NCBI RefSeq assembly: GCF_900178525.1
Contig: NZ_FXDJ01000006.1
Span: 124,001 to 188,000, forward strand
DNA from: Massilibacteroides vaginae
GTDB lineage: Bacteria > Bacteroidota > Bacteroidia > Bacteroidales > Tannerellaceae
Length of the DNA stretch: 64,000 nucleotides
Reading direction: 5' to 3'
Below, piece after piece: positions 36,290 to 45,062 of this stretch. The translations under genes and the position numbers were made by a program. Each line of letters starts with the position of its first letter. Within the stretch, counting starts at the first letter, position 1. The notes beneath the pieces are model-generated. The model worked only from the letters and a program-made list of their open reading frames with translations. It made no database searches and was not told the origin of the DNA.

Positions 36290-36960
36290 CACCGACACCC
36301 TTCCGATTAACCCAACCACCCTTTCCTGTTAACCCAACCACCTTTCCCGTTAACCCGACATCCTTCCCCTGTCATCTCGACCGAAGTGGAGAGATCTCTG
36401 CGTATAGCTTCGTTTAAGAATAGTCAGACGCGGTGAGATGTTTCGACAGGCTCAACATGACAGTGGAGGGGACAGAGTTTTAAGGGGTTTCACCCCTGTG
36501 ACCCCACATCATTTTTTGGCTTGATCAAAAAACGAAGCAAAAAAGATCAAGGCTGCACTTCCTTCGCTAAAAAACACTGCGCTTTCGCTAAACAAATCGA
36601 AACTCGCTGCGCTCAAACAACGATTTGTTTTTAACGCTTTCGCTCCGGGTTTTTCTTAACGCTCATCCAATGAGGCCGTTTTTTTCACGGCTCGCCGCTT
36701 ATCGCGGCATCGCGCTCTTTTCCGGGTAGGAACCGCTTTTCTTTTGTCATTCTGTCCACCCTTCCCTGTAAACCCGATCATCCTCCCCTGTCATCTCGAC
36801 CATCCTTTCCAGTCATCTCGACCGAAGTGGAGAGATCTCTGCATAAAGCTTCGTTTAAGAATAGTCAGACGCGGTGAGATGTTTCGACAGGCTCAACATG
36901 ACAGTGGGTTGGGATGGGATGTTTCGACAGGCTCGGGGTTATACAGTTATAGTGGTGGGA
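36290..36960. repeat. Repeat-rich intergenic stretch, right block
   Basis: Carries two more ~95-bp units (36369-36462 and 36811-36904) and the second copy of the ~400-bp direct repeat (36369-36766 versus 34351-34748). The shared block includes AAGGGGTTTCACCCCTG and a CGCTTTCGCTCCGGG stretch. Short tandem phrases of the type CACCCTTCCCTGT-AACCCGA precede it. No gene is supported between 36114 and 37382. Confidence 0.8.
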
Positions 36961-37030
36961 AAGAAAATTTTCTTGCGATTTTAAGTTAAAATCGGGGGTT
37001 TTTGTCTTATTTTTCTTGATTTTATATGTT

Positions 37031-37163
37031 ACTGATAATCAGTATGTTGAATATTTTTAAAACATAAAGGTTATTTTTTCGAAAATAAAGGTTATTTTCA
37101 AAAAAATAAAGGATATCTTTTCAGAAAGATAGTATTGTAAAAAAACGCCTATATTTCAAGGCG
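37031..37163 (+). repeat. Dispersed ~120-bp intergenic repeat, copy 2
   Basis: Same order of elements as 16011-16128: CTGATAATC, then three ATAAAGGNTATNTTTT units (from 37064), then ATAGTATTGTAAAAAAAC and a 5-bp hairpin CGCCT/AGGCG (37146-37150, 37159-37163). On the minus strand the hairpin is followed by TTTTTTT, a terminator layout, but here no minus-strand gene precedes it. Between 37164 and 37382 I see only the upstream region of the carboxylase operon. Confidence 0.7.
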
Positions 37164-37382
37164 GAGTTTGAAATGTTAATTTGTTTCGGATCGACGAATA
37201 TGGTAACCGGAGATTCTGTTTGATCTGATAGATGTGCTTATACCGACTAAACTATCGCGCTCTGTTTTATTGTCCGGATAGTTTGTTTGTCTCTCTTCAG
37301 CTGTATTTACATCGTTGCGCTATGTTAATGGATGGGTACAGATTTTATCACGTTAGTATTGAAAATCTTAGTCTTATTTACA

Positions 37383-38927
37383 ATGAAAGATCTCCTGAAA
37401 AAACTTGAAGAATTAAATCGCCAGGCTGAACTGGGTGGTGGCTCTAAAAGGATAGAAAAGCAACATCAAATGGGTAAACTGACTGCTCGTGAACGAATTG
37501 AACTTTTGTTGGAAAAAGGTTCTTTTATCGAACTCGATAAGTTTGTAGTGCATCGTACAACTGATTTCGGAATGCAGAGTTCCAAAATTCCGGGTGATGG
37601 CGTAGTTACGGGCTACGGAATGATTGGTGAGCGATTGGTTTTTGTTTTCGCACAGGATTTTACTGTTTTTGGTGGCGCCTTGTCTGAAACGTATGCTAAA
37701 AAAATATGTAAGGTAATGGATATGGCCATGCACATGGGTGCTCCCGTTATTGGTCTGAACGATTCGGGCGGAGCTCGTATTCAGGAAGGGGTGCGATCTC
37801 TGGGCGGATATGCGGATATTTTCTTGAAAAACTCTATGGCGTCGGGCGTTATTCCGCAAATCAGCGCGATCATGGGCCCTTGTGCCGGGGGAGCTGTGTA
37901 TTCTCCTGCTTTGACCGACTTTATTTTTATGGTTAAGCAAAGTAGTTATATGTTTATAACTGGTCCGGATGTGGTAAAGAGTGTTACGCAGGAAGAGGTG
38001 TCGAAAGAAGATCTGGGAGGTACGGATATTCATATGACTAAATCCGGAGTGGCTCATTTTAGCGCGGAGAACGACATTGATTGTATCAATCGCATTCGGG
38101 AACTGATTTCTTATCTGCCCGGAAATAATATGGAAGAACCTCCGTTTGTTCCTACGCTTGATTCGCCAACGCGTCCGACTTCGAGCTTGGAAGACCTGAT
38201 CCCTACTAATCCGAATCAACCGTACAACATCAAGGAAATGATCAACGAGATAGCGGATGATTATCGTTTTTTTGAAGTGCAGGAGGAGTTTGCGATGAAC
38301 ATTGTTACAGGTTATATCAGGCTGAACGGAAAAACCGTGGGAGTGGTTGCCAACCAACCTGCCGTACTTGCGGGTACGTTGGATATTAACGCATCGGTAA
38401 AAGCCGCGCGTTTTGTGCGTTTCTGTGATGCGTTTAACATTCCGCTGCTGACGCTGGTGGATGTTCCCGGATTCCTTCCCGGCATTAATCAGGAGTACGA
38501 CGGAATTATACGGCATGGGGCTAAGTTGCTTTATGCTTATTGCGAGGCGACTGTTCCCAAGGTAACGATCGTTGTACGCAAATCGTATGGAGGTGCTTAC
38601 TGTGTAATGAGTTCAAAGCACATTCGCGGGGATATTAATTTTGCTTATCCCACCGCCGAAATCGCGGTAATGGGACCGGATGGGGCAGTAAATATCCTTT
38701 TCAAAAAAGAAATTGAAAAGTCGGATGCGCCTGAAACCAAACGAAAAGAATTGCAGGAGGATTACAGGGAAAAATTCGCCAACCCCTATCGTGCGGCCGA
38801 ATTAGGTTATATGGATGAGGTGATAGACCCTGCGGTAACCCGTATGAGGTTGATCAGAAGTTTTGAGATGCTTGCCAACAAGCGGCAGTCCAACCCTCCC
38901 AAAAAACATTCCAACTTACCACTTTAA
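37383..38927 (+). CDS. Acyl-CoA carboxylase/decarboxylase carboxyltransferase subunit (PccB/MmdA type)
   Basis: 514 residues from the ATG at 37383, where the conserved N-terminus ([14 protein letters not shown]) begins; an in-frame ATG 17 codons upstream is less likely. It transfers the carboxyl group between biotin and propionyl-CoA or a related acyl-CoA. Signatures: [48 protein letters not shown] (acyl-CoA oxyanion loop) and [17 protein letters not shown]. It is first in an operon with biotin carboxylase and biotin carrier genes, which favours a propionyl/acetyl-CoA carboxylase; a decarboxylase use in succinate-propionate metabolism is possible. Confidence 0.93.
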   Translation: MKDLLKKLEELNRQAELGGGSKRIEKQHQMGKLTARERIELLLEKGSFIELDKFVVHRTTDFGMQSSKIPGDGVVTGYGMIGERLVFVFAQDFTVFGGALSETYAKKICKVMDMAMHMGAPVIGLNDSGGARIQEGVRSLGGYADIFLKNSMASGVIPQISAIMGPCAGGAVYSPALTDFIFMVKQSSYMFITGPDVVKSVTQEEVSKEDLGGTDIHMTKSGVAHFSAENDIDCINRIRELISYLPGNNMEEPPFVPTLDSPTRPTSSLEDLIPTNPNQPYNIKEMINEIADDYRFFEVQEEFAMNIVTGYIRLNGKTVGVVANQPAVLAGTLDINASVKAARFVRFCDAFNIPLLTLVDVPGFLPGINQEYDGIIRHGAKLLYAYCEATVPKVTIVVRKSYGGAYCVMSSKHIRGDINFAYPTAEIAVMGPDGAVNILFKKEIEKSDAPETKRKELQEDYREKFANPYRAAELGYMDEVIDPAVTRMRLIRSFEMLANKRQSNPPKKHSNLPL

Positions 38928-38939
38928 ACACAAGACGAT

Positions 38940-40454
38940 ATGATGATAAAGAAAATATTAGTAGCCAATAGAGGTGAAATAGCTTTGCGCATTTTCCGCA
39001 CATGTCGGATAATGGGACTGGATACTGTAGCCATATATACGCATGTGGATCGCGGCGCGCTTCATGTTCGTTACGCGGAAGAGGCTTATTGTGTATCTGA
39101 TTCGTTAGAAGACACTTCTTATCTTAAACCCCGGAAGATACTGGATATAGCCAAAAAGACCGGAGCCGCCATCCATCCCGGATATGGTTTCTTGTCTGAA
39201 AACGCCGATTTTGCCCGTCAATGCGAGAAAGAAGGGATCATATTCATCGGTCCGAGCGCAGATATTATTGAGTGTATGGGTATAAAAACCGAAGCGAGGA
39301 AATTAATGAAAGAGGCCGGATTGCCTGTAGTTCTCGGTATTGAAAAGCCGCTTGCTTCTGTAGAAGAGGCGCGTCAGGTAGCCGAAGAAGTAGGTTATCC
39401 TATTATGCTGAAGGCACTGGCCGGCGGTGGTGGAAAAGGGATGCGACTTGTGCATTCCGAAGATGAACTGGAAGCGGCTATACGCTTGTCAAAATCGGAG
39501 GCCGGTAATGCTTTTGGAAATGATGCCGTTTATATTGAAAAATACATTGAAAAACCGCATCACGTTGAGGTGCAGGTGTTAGGCGACCGCTACGGAAATG
39601 TAGTCCATCTCGGCGAAAGAGAATGTTCGATACAACGGCGAAACCAGAAGTTGATTGAGGAAGCTCCGTCTCCCTACCTGAAACCCGAAGTAAGGACTGC
39701 CATGCTGGAACTGGCCGTAAAAGCCGCTAAGAAAATTAACTATTACAGCGCGGGAACATTGGAGTTTATGGTTGATAAAGAGCAGAACTTCTACTTTCTG
39801 GAAATGAATACCCGTTTGCAGGTTGAGCATCCCGTTACGGAATTATGTACAGGGGTGGACATCGTACGTGATATGATAGAAATAGCCGGAGGCAACAAAC
39901 TCCCCTATAAGCAGGAGGACATTAATTTTCAGGGATATGCCATAGAATGCCGTGTATATGCGGAAGATCCGGTGAACAACTTTATGCCGTCTCCGGGAAT
40001 CATCAAGGTGAGGGAAGTACCCGAAGGACGTAACATTCGTCTGGACAGCTCGGTTTACGCCGGCTTTGAGGTTTCGTTGCATTACGACTCGATGATTGCC
40101 AAGCTATGTTCGTGGGGACGTACGCGTCAATCGGCCATTGAAACAATGCGACGTGCTCTGCGTGAATACAAAATGCTCGGTATAAAAACCACCATTCCTT
40201 TCCATCAGCGTGTGTTGATGAACGAAGCATTTGAAAAGGGGGATTACGACACCACCTTTATCGATACGCGTTTTGACAAGGAAGACCTTAAAAAGAAAAA
40301 GAGCAGCGACCCGACCGTAGCGGTTATAACTGCCGCGCTTCGGCATTACGAACTGGAAAAATCAGCCGCAGCACGCGCAACTACCCTTCCGGTAATAGGT
40401 GAATCTCTGTGGAAATATTACGGCAAATTACAGATGACAGCAAACAACTATTGA
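38940..40454 (+). CDS. Biotin carboxylase subunit of an acyl-CoA carboxylase
   Basis: 504 residues. It carboxylates biotin with ATP and bicarbonate. The N-terminal signature KKILVANRGEIALRIFRTCR, the glycine-rich ATP loop KALAGGGGKGMRLV, the metal/ATP site EMNTRLQVEHPVTE and the RQ-type QGYAIECRVYAEDP are all present. About 55 residues longer at the C-terminus than housekeeping AccC, as usual for subunits of propionyl-CoA-type carboxylases. It is 12 bp from the carboxyltransferase gene and 46 bp from the biotin carrier gene. Confidence 0.95.
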   Translation: MMIKKILVANRGEIALRIFRTCRIMGLDTVAIYTHVDRGALHVRYAEEAYCVSDSLEDTSYLKPRKILDIAKKTGAAIHPGYGFLSENADFARQCEKEGIIFIGPSADIIECMGIKTEARKLMKEAGLPVVLGIEKPLASVEEARQVAEEVGYPIMLKALAGGGGKGMRLVHSEDELEAAIRLSKSEAGNAFGNDAVYIEKYIEKPHHVEVQVLGDRYGNVVHLGERECSIQRRNQKLIEEAPSPYLKPEVRTAMLELAVKAAKKINYYSAGTLEFMVDKEQNFYFLEMNTRLQVEHPVTELCTGVDIVRDMIEIAGGNKLPYKQEDINFQGYAIECRVYAEDPVNNFMPSPGIIKVREVPEGRNIRLDSSVYAGFEVSLHYDSMIAKLCSWGRTRQSAIETMRRALREYKMLGIKTTIPFHQRVLMNEAFEKGDYDTTFIDTRFDKEDLKKKKSSDPTVAVITAALRHYELEKSAAARATTLPVIGESLWKYYGKLQMTANNY

Positions 40455-40500
40455 TTTGCAACGTTATGAAACGAACATGTAAAAATTAAACGATAATCGT

Positions 40501-41034
40501 ATGAAAGATGTCAATAAACCATTAGCAACATATTACGCCCAGGTGGAAGATTTCCCCGACAGAGAATATAAAGTTGAAATAATTGAGGACGGACCCATAA
40601 AAAAGGTGCTTGTAAACGGTAAAGAATACGAAGTGGACTACAACGTAGGAGGTGACTCCTTGTATTCGGTGATCATCGACAACCGCTCGAACGGTGTGCA
40701 GCTGACCCAGGTAGACACCACATCCTATGAAGTGATTAACCGTGGCGACCTGTTCCATATCAACCTCATCAATGAACTTGCCCGAACCCGGCACGAACAT
40801 GAAAAGTCCGCCCATGCCGGCGTACAGATCATCACCGCCCCCATGCCCGGTGTGATACTCAAAGTCTACGTCAAAGAAGGCAGCGAGGTAAAGGCCGGAG
40901 ACCCGTTATGTGTACTTGTAGCCATGAAAATGGAGAACGAAATAAAAGCCACATCAAGCGGCATCGTCAAAGAAATTTTCGTAAAAGACACCGACAAAGT
41001 CAGCCAAAGAGACAAAATCATGGTAATAGAGTAA
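40501..41034 (+). CDS. Biotin carboxyl carrier protein
   Basis: 177 residues. The C-terminal ~70 residues are a biotinyl domain with the biotin-accepting Lys143 in VAMKMENE, preceded by the PMPGVILKVYVKEG half of the fold. The N-terminal ~95 residues resemble the beta-barrel linker (BT-like) domain that docks carrier and carboxyltransferase in propionyl-CoA carboxylases, rather than the Pro/Ala-rich linker of AccB. Last gene of the carboxylase operon, ending at a strong bidirectional terminator. Confidence 0.94.
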   Translation: MKDVNKPLATYYAQVEDFPDREYKVEIIEDGPIKKVLVNGKEYEVDYNVGGDSLYSVIIDNRSNGVQLTQVDTTSYEVINRGDLFHINLINELARTRHEHEKSAHAGVQIITAPMPGVILKVYVKEGSEVKAGDPLCVLVAMKMENEIKATSSGIVKEIFVKDTDKVSQRDKIMVIE

Positions 41035-41040
41035 AGAAAT

Positions 41041-41097
41041 AGAGGTAGCCTATTTTTTGTAGGCTACCTCTATGTTGTTATTCGGGGTAATTGTATC
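41041..41097. terminator. Bidirectional terminator, left boundary of the catabolic operon
   Basis: A perfect 12-bp stem AGAGGTAGCCTA (41041-41052) / TAGGCTACCTCT (41060-41071) with a 7-base loop, between convergent genes. The hairpin plus the following ATTCGGGGT segment recurs, with a few changes and in the same orientation, at 61685-61735. Confidence 0.9.
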
Positions 41098-41099
41098 CG

Positions 41100-41765
41100 T
41101 TAAAACTGAATATCATAATACGGAATCCCGTCCTTTGTAAAATCAGCAACACCCTTGTCCGTCATTGGATGTTTTATCAGTAAATTAAAGATTTCATACG
41201 AAAGAGTCACCGCATGACAACCGTTTAAACTTACCTGATAAACTTGATTTACATTCTTAAAGCTCGCCCCTAATACGTTGCAAGGGAGAGAATGCAGCGT
41301 GAATGTTTTTACAATATCAGAAACAACATTAACACCCTGTGCTCCAATGTTATCCAGCCGGTTTACGTATGGAGCAACAAAATCCGCACCTGCCTTAGCA
41401 GCGATTAAAGCTTGCTGTTGTGTAAATACAGCGGTTGCCGTAACATTCATACCCGCCTCTTTAACCATTTTAATTGCCCGGATTCCCTCTTTAGTTACAG
41501 GAATTTTAACGAAGTACTTTTCATTTAATTGAAAATAGTCCCGATATCGTTTAGCTTCACGTAACATATCTTCTGATTTTTCACTCATCACCTGAATATG
41601 TATCATCTTGTCGCCAAGAAGCTGAAGTATTTCCGGTATGATTTGAGAGAGCTTCTTTTTTGAATGTGCTAATAGTGTAGGATTTGTAGTCACTCCTTCT
41701 ATGGGGAGATAATTGAGCAACTCTTTTATTTCATCAATATTAGCCGTGTCTGCTAAGTATTTCAT
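41100..41765 (-). CDS. Transaldolase-family sugar-phosphate aldolase (FSA-like)
   Basis: 221 residues from the ATG at 41765, which gives the canonical start MKYLADTANIDEI; a start four codons earlier would overlap the upstream stop codon. Fructose-6-phosphate aldolase-like: Schiff-base Lys in FVKIPVTKEG, TATAVFTQQQA, APYVNRLDNIG and ASFKN. It reversibly cleaves a ketose phosphate to dihydroxyacetone or a related ketone and an aldehyde phosphate, or acts as a small transaldolase. It is the last gene of the 18-gene minus-strand set and probably carries out the final C-C cleavage of that pathway (inferred). Confidence 0.9.
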   Translation of the reverse strand: MKYLADTANIDEIKELLNYLPIEGVTTNPTLLAHSKKKLSQIIPEILQLLGDKMIHIQVMSEKSEDMLREAKRYRDYFQLNEKYFVKIPVTKEGIRAIKMVKEAGMNVTATAVFTQQQALIAAKAGADFVAPYVNRLDNIGAQGVNVVSDIVKTFTLHSLPCNVLGASFKNVNQVYQVSLNGCHAVTLSYEIFNLLIKHPMTDKGVADFTKDGIPYYDIQF

Positions 41766-41769
41766 ACGC

Positions 41770-42270
41770 TTATACACCTATAATATGAACTTCACAAACT
41801 CTTTTTCTTTCACGAACCTGATCCCAGTCGATAAAATAAATATAACCAAAATCTCCCAGAGACAACTTACCATCAATTAAAGGTATTGTTTCTGAGCGTC
41901 CGAAAAAAACCGAACGTAAATGAGCATCTGTATTCAAACTGCCTTTTGCCTCTTCTCCCGGAATACTCAACGCAAAGTCAATATGTTTGGGGCCCGGGTG
42001 CAGGTATTGCCCTTCCGTACGGCAAGTCGGGATGAGTTTCTCCATAATGTTGTTTAAATCTTGCTGCAAAAACTCCCTGCCGAAATAGTTCAGGTCATGT
42101 GAACATTCCTGAGTTATTACTGAACATGTAGTGTGGTGCGAGTATACCACACAAATACCATTTTCAACTCCCGATTTTTTGATGATTTGTTTTACTCCTT
42201 CCGTAACATTGTGAAAATCCGGTCTGTGATCTTGTGATTGAACCTCAATGTTTTCTCTGTAAATTTTCAT
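41770..42270 (-). CDS. YjbQ/UPF0047 family protein
   Basis: 166 residues. Typical features are YSHHTTCSVITQEC, the GPKHIDFALSIPGEEA segment and the C-terminal GDFGYIYFIDWDQ. Homologues in this family were reported to have weak thiamine-phosphate-synthase-like side activity, but the true role is open; conserved His residues suggest a metal or phosphate site. Why it sits within a sugar catabolic operon is unclear. The FSA-like gene begins 4 bp after its stop codon. Confidence 0.85.
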   Translation of the reverse strand: MKIYRENIEVQSQDHRPDFHNVTEGVKQIIKKSGVENGICVVYSHHTTCSVITQECSHDLNYFGREFLQQDLNNIMEKLIPTCRTEGQYLHPGPKHIDFALSIPGEEAKGSLNTDAHLRSVFFGRSETIPLIDGKLSLGDFGYIYFIDWDQVRERKRVCEVHIIGV

Positions 42271-42311
42271 TTTGTATCTCCTTTTTATTAAAATAGAATT
42301 ATAATTTAATT

Positions 42312-43013
42312 TTATGAATGCACTTCATCCCAAGCCATACGAACAGCTCGAATCATTTCGTCCAACATTGCTTCCGGGTTTTCGGCTTTCATAATGCCAC
42401 TTGTTGTTCCGGTTGCATCGGCACCAGCTTTGATTACACGGTATACGTCTTCTTCGTTTTTGATACCGGCAGCCTGAAGCACCTGTATTTCCGGATTGAT
42501 CTTTTTTATTGCAGATGTTGTGGCAATTACGTATTCTTCATCGCTTGTTTGCCCGGTACCGATCAGTTCTGTTGGTTCCGCAACAATAATGTTTGGTGCG
42601 AAAAGTGCGATTGCTTCCGCTTCTTTAATAGAATCGGCACACACAATAGTAGCTAATCCAACTTCATCTGCACGCTTAATCGACCTATATAAATCGGCAA
42701 TTGTCATTGGTTTTTCGGCGTGATTTAGCATAACTCCTACTGCTCCGGCTGCCTTGATGGCTTCGGGCAGGATACTGCCCTGTCCACGTCCGACAATGAC
42801 CGGATCCATGTGCTGAGCAAAGAGATATATGTTTTTGGTTTCCTGTGCCAAAAGGTAAAGATCTGATGGCTGAGGGGTTATAATGATACTCACATCATAC
42901 TTTTGAGCTGCTTCATCTGCAACCTTGGCTAACTTCAACATCTTTTCTCCATAGAGAAATGCCTTCGGGCCTATCTCAAAAAAAGGTGGTTTAATTTTAA
43001 ATCCTTTATACAT
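42312..43013 (-). CDS. Archaeal-type triosephosphate-isomerase-like enzyme
   Basis: 233 residues, shorter than bacterial TpiA (~250) and clearly closer in layout to archaeal TIM: FAQHMDP, LPEAIKAAGAVGVMLNHAEK, IKRADEVGLATIVC and IIVAEPTELIGTG. The catalytic trio is conserved as Lys17, His98 and Glu146, but the Asn that normally precedes the Lys (NxK) is Gly15. It is flanked by SIS isomerase and YjbQ genes, so it probably isomerises a phosphorylated three- or four-carbon sugar made in this pathway, as EryH does in erythritol use (analogy). Not the housekeeping TpiA by context. Confidence 0.8.
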   Translation of the reverse strand: MYKGFKIKPPFFEIGPKAFLYGEKMLKLAKVADEAAQKYDVSIIITPQPSDLYLLAQETKNIYLFAQHMDPVIVGRGQGSILPEAIKAAGAVGVMLNHAEKPMTIADLYRSIKRADEVGLATIVCADSIKEAEAIALFAPNIIVAEPTELIGTGQTSDEEYVIATTSAIKKINPEIQVLQAAGIKNEEDVYRVIKAGADATGTTSGIMKAENPEAMLDEMIRAVRMAWDEVHS

Positions 43014-43019
43014 GGTTTT

Positions 43020-43625
43020 TTATTTATTTAGTTTAGAACCAACCGCTCCTCCGGGATGGATCAGTGCAAATTGTTCGAGTGTATACTTGGAGACATCCAT
43101 TAATGCAGCTAAAATTGCATCCATAATAGCTATTGTTACAATGAAACTTGAGGTAGCCATGATATTGAGCGGATCGCTTTCTCTATTTATTTTCATAAGA
43201 ATAACGATCTGGGCTTTTTGTGCTAATGGCGAATTCCGGTTTTCTGTTATAACGATGAGTTTTGCTTTTTTCTTAATACATACATCAAGGATGGGCAACA
43301 ATTCGACTGTTTTGCCCCCACGAGAAATCATCACCACTGCATCTCCTTCTTTTATGCACCCTAATCCTCCATGTACAGCTTCTGATGGAGAAAGAAACCA
43401 GGCGTTTAGTTCAATACAACATAAGGAATGGGCAAATTTCTTTGCTGCTATTCCTGAGGTTCCACTTGCACAAGTAATGATCTTCGGGCAGGAACTTAAA
43501 AGATTAACAGCCTCTTCAAGCTTCTCGGTTTCTATATATGTTTTAATGTCAGCGATTGCATTAGATTCGATAGTTAATGAATCCATCGCGCATTGTATAA
43601 TTCTTTCTTTCGTGGAATTTTCCAT
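43020..43625 (-). CDS. SIS-domain sugar-phosphate isomerase (KpsF/GutQ or hexuloisomerase type)
   Basis: 201 residues, a single SIS domain without CBS domains. Phosphosugar-binding signatures: ITCASGTSGIAAKKFAHSL and DAVVMISRGGKTVELLPILD, with a Glu/His-type C-terminal part (GGLGCIKEGD). Single-domain SIS proteins isomerise sugar phosphates (arabinose-5-P, 3-hexulose-6-P) or deaminate amino sugar phosphates. It lies 6 bp from the TIM-like gene and 5 bp from the kinase gene, which argues that the three act in succession. Confidence 0.85.
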   Translation of the reverse strand: MENSTKERIIQCAMDSLTIESNAIADIKTYIETEKLEEAVNLLSSCPKIITCASGTSGIAAKKFAHSLCCIELNAWFLSPSEAVHGGLGCIKEGDAVVMISRGGKTVELLPILDVCIKKKAKLIVITENRNSPLAQKAQIVILMKINRESDPLNIMATSSFIVTIAIMDAILAALMDVSKYTLEQFALIHPGGAVGSKLNK

Positions 43626-43630
43626 ATTAT

Positions 43631-45061
43631 TTACTGTTTTATAGTTTGATTTGCTTTCCAGTTAAAGTATTCATGCGTGTTCTTGGGATCAGGGGTCATT
43701 ACGTCTTTATATCTCACCCATAGTGCTATGGTTTTATCGTGATTTTTTGCCGGAGTATTTCCCATAAAACCTAACATGGCTGCCCCTTGACAAGCCAATT
43801 CATTGCATTCCGGCAGTAAAAAGGTTTTATTTATCATATCGGCTTTGATTTGCATCCAGAGCCGGCTCTTTGCTCCTCCTCCCGATGAAACAACTTGTTT
43901 ACCTGTTGCTTCTTCTCCCATGTTTATCAGTAAACTCAATAAGCTCAAACTGGTAGATTCAAGAATAGCACGTACAAAATGCGCTGGTTCGTACTGTTTT
44001 TTATGAGGTTTAAAACCCTCTAAATCCTTGTATTTGTTTGCAGACGGGTTTGCTGTTAATCCGTTGCAGCCGGGAGGAATAGTGCAGGCTAATGTCAACA
44101 GTTGTTCTATAGACAATTCCGGCATATAGTTTTTTTGATACCACTCTAATGCAGAAGCCCCATTTTCCTCGAATGCCATTTGGAAATAATAATTATCTTC
44201 TAATCCCGGAGCGATATTCACCCCTTTTTGGGGGGAATATCCCTGTTTGTAGTTAACAGCAGCTAAAACAGTTCCTGTTGATTCACTAATCTGATCAAGA
44301 ACCGGCAAGCCGGCTCCTACAGCAACCATGTGATGATCTAAAGCTCCTACATAGAAAGCTGTATGAGTAGATAAACCGGTAAGTTTTGCCCCTTTTGAAG
44401 ATATCCGGCCGATCAAAGAGCCTATTGCTGTCGGTACTGCTAAGTAATGCAGATCAATGCAAAAAACAGCAAGAGCATCGTTCCACCACTTTTTATCCGG
44501 GATACTGAATAAACCGGTCATGGATGAGGTGCTATAATCAGTAACTTTTTCTCCTGTAAGTGAGAAGGTAAGGTAATCCGAAATTGACAAGACCGTTTTC
44601 ACCTGTTTCCATATCTGCGGGCGTAAGATTCTAAACCATTCGATCTTTGCTGCAAGAGATTGATTATTAGGTGCAATTCCCAAACCGGTTATCTGATTAA
44701 AATCAGGATTATTGATTAAACGCTGTAAAGAATCAGCGTTATTCTCTGCTCTTTGATCCGGCCAAAGAATTAGGGGGGTTAAAGGTTCATCTGAATGATC
44801 AAGCAATACAAAACTATTAGCTTGAGACGAATAAGAGACTGTTTTTATCTCTTCGGGTTGAATAGCTGCGTTTTTTATCGCTTCTCCCAAACAGGAACGT
44901 AATGTTTTCCAAAAGACAGCCACAGGCAATTCACAAATCCCCATATTCCCTGTTTCTTTGTTGACATAGCAACGTCCCAGACCTCTTAGATTGCCTTGTT
45001 CATCAAAAACTCCTGCTTTGAAATAACTTGTACCTAAATCTATGCCAAGAAAAAAACTCAT
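43631..45061 (-). CDS. FGGY-family carbohydrate kinase
   Basis: 476 residues, two-domain ribonuclease-H-like ATPase fold. Signatures: FLGIDLGTSYFKAGVFDEQG (phosphate 1), the ALDHHMVAVGAG (adenosine-side) segment and SSGGGAKSRLWMQIKADMINK near the C-terminus. Closest in general shape to xylulokinase/gluconate kinase types, which phosphorylate ketoses, polyols or sugar acids. It is the only sugar kinase in the cluster, hence probably traps the central intermediate. Starts 1 bp after the ceramidase-like stop codon. Confidence 0.9.
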   Translation of the reverse strand: MSFFLGIDLGTSYFKAGVFDEQGNLRGLGRCYVNKETGNMGICELPVAVFWKTLRSCLGEAIKNAAIQPEEIKTVSYSSQANSFVLLDHSDEPLTPLILWPDQRAENNADSLQRLINNPDFNQITGLGIAPNNQSLAAKIEWFRILRPQIWKQVKTVLSISDYLTFSLTGEKVTDYSTSSMTGLFSIPDKKWWNDALAVFCIDLHYLAVPTAIGSLIGRISSKGAKLTGLSTHTAFYVGALDHHMVAVGAGLPVLDQISESTGTVLAAVNYKQGYSPQKGVNIAPGLEDNYYFQMAFEENGASALEWYQKNYMPELSIEQLLTLACTIPPGCNGLTANPSANKYKDLEGFKPHKKQYEPAHFVRAILESTSLSLLSLLINMGEEATGKQVVSSGGGAKSRLWMQIKADMINKTFLLPECNELACQGAAMLGFMGNTPAKNHDKTIALWVRYKDVMTPDPKNTHEYFNWKANQTIKQ

Positions 45062-45062
45062 T

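Noticed and set aside
33498-36960. Insertion sequence in the repeat-rich region
   Set aside because: No transposase or target-site duplication was found; the only sizeable gene is the AAA ATPase.
37332-37382. Upstream in-frame ATG as start of the carboxyltransferase
   Set aside because: It would add a hydrophobic 17-residue tail absent from the family; the ATG at 37383 gives the canonical N-terminus.
42312-43013. Calling the TIM-like protein the housekeeping tpiA
   Set aside because: Its length and motifs are archaeal-like, the Asn of the NxK motif is missing, and it sits inside a catabolic operon.
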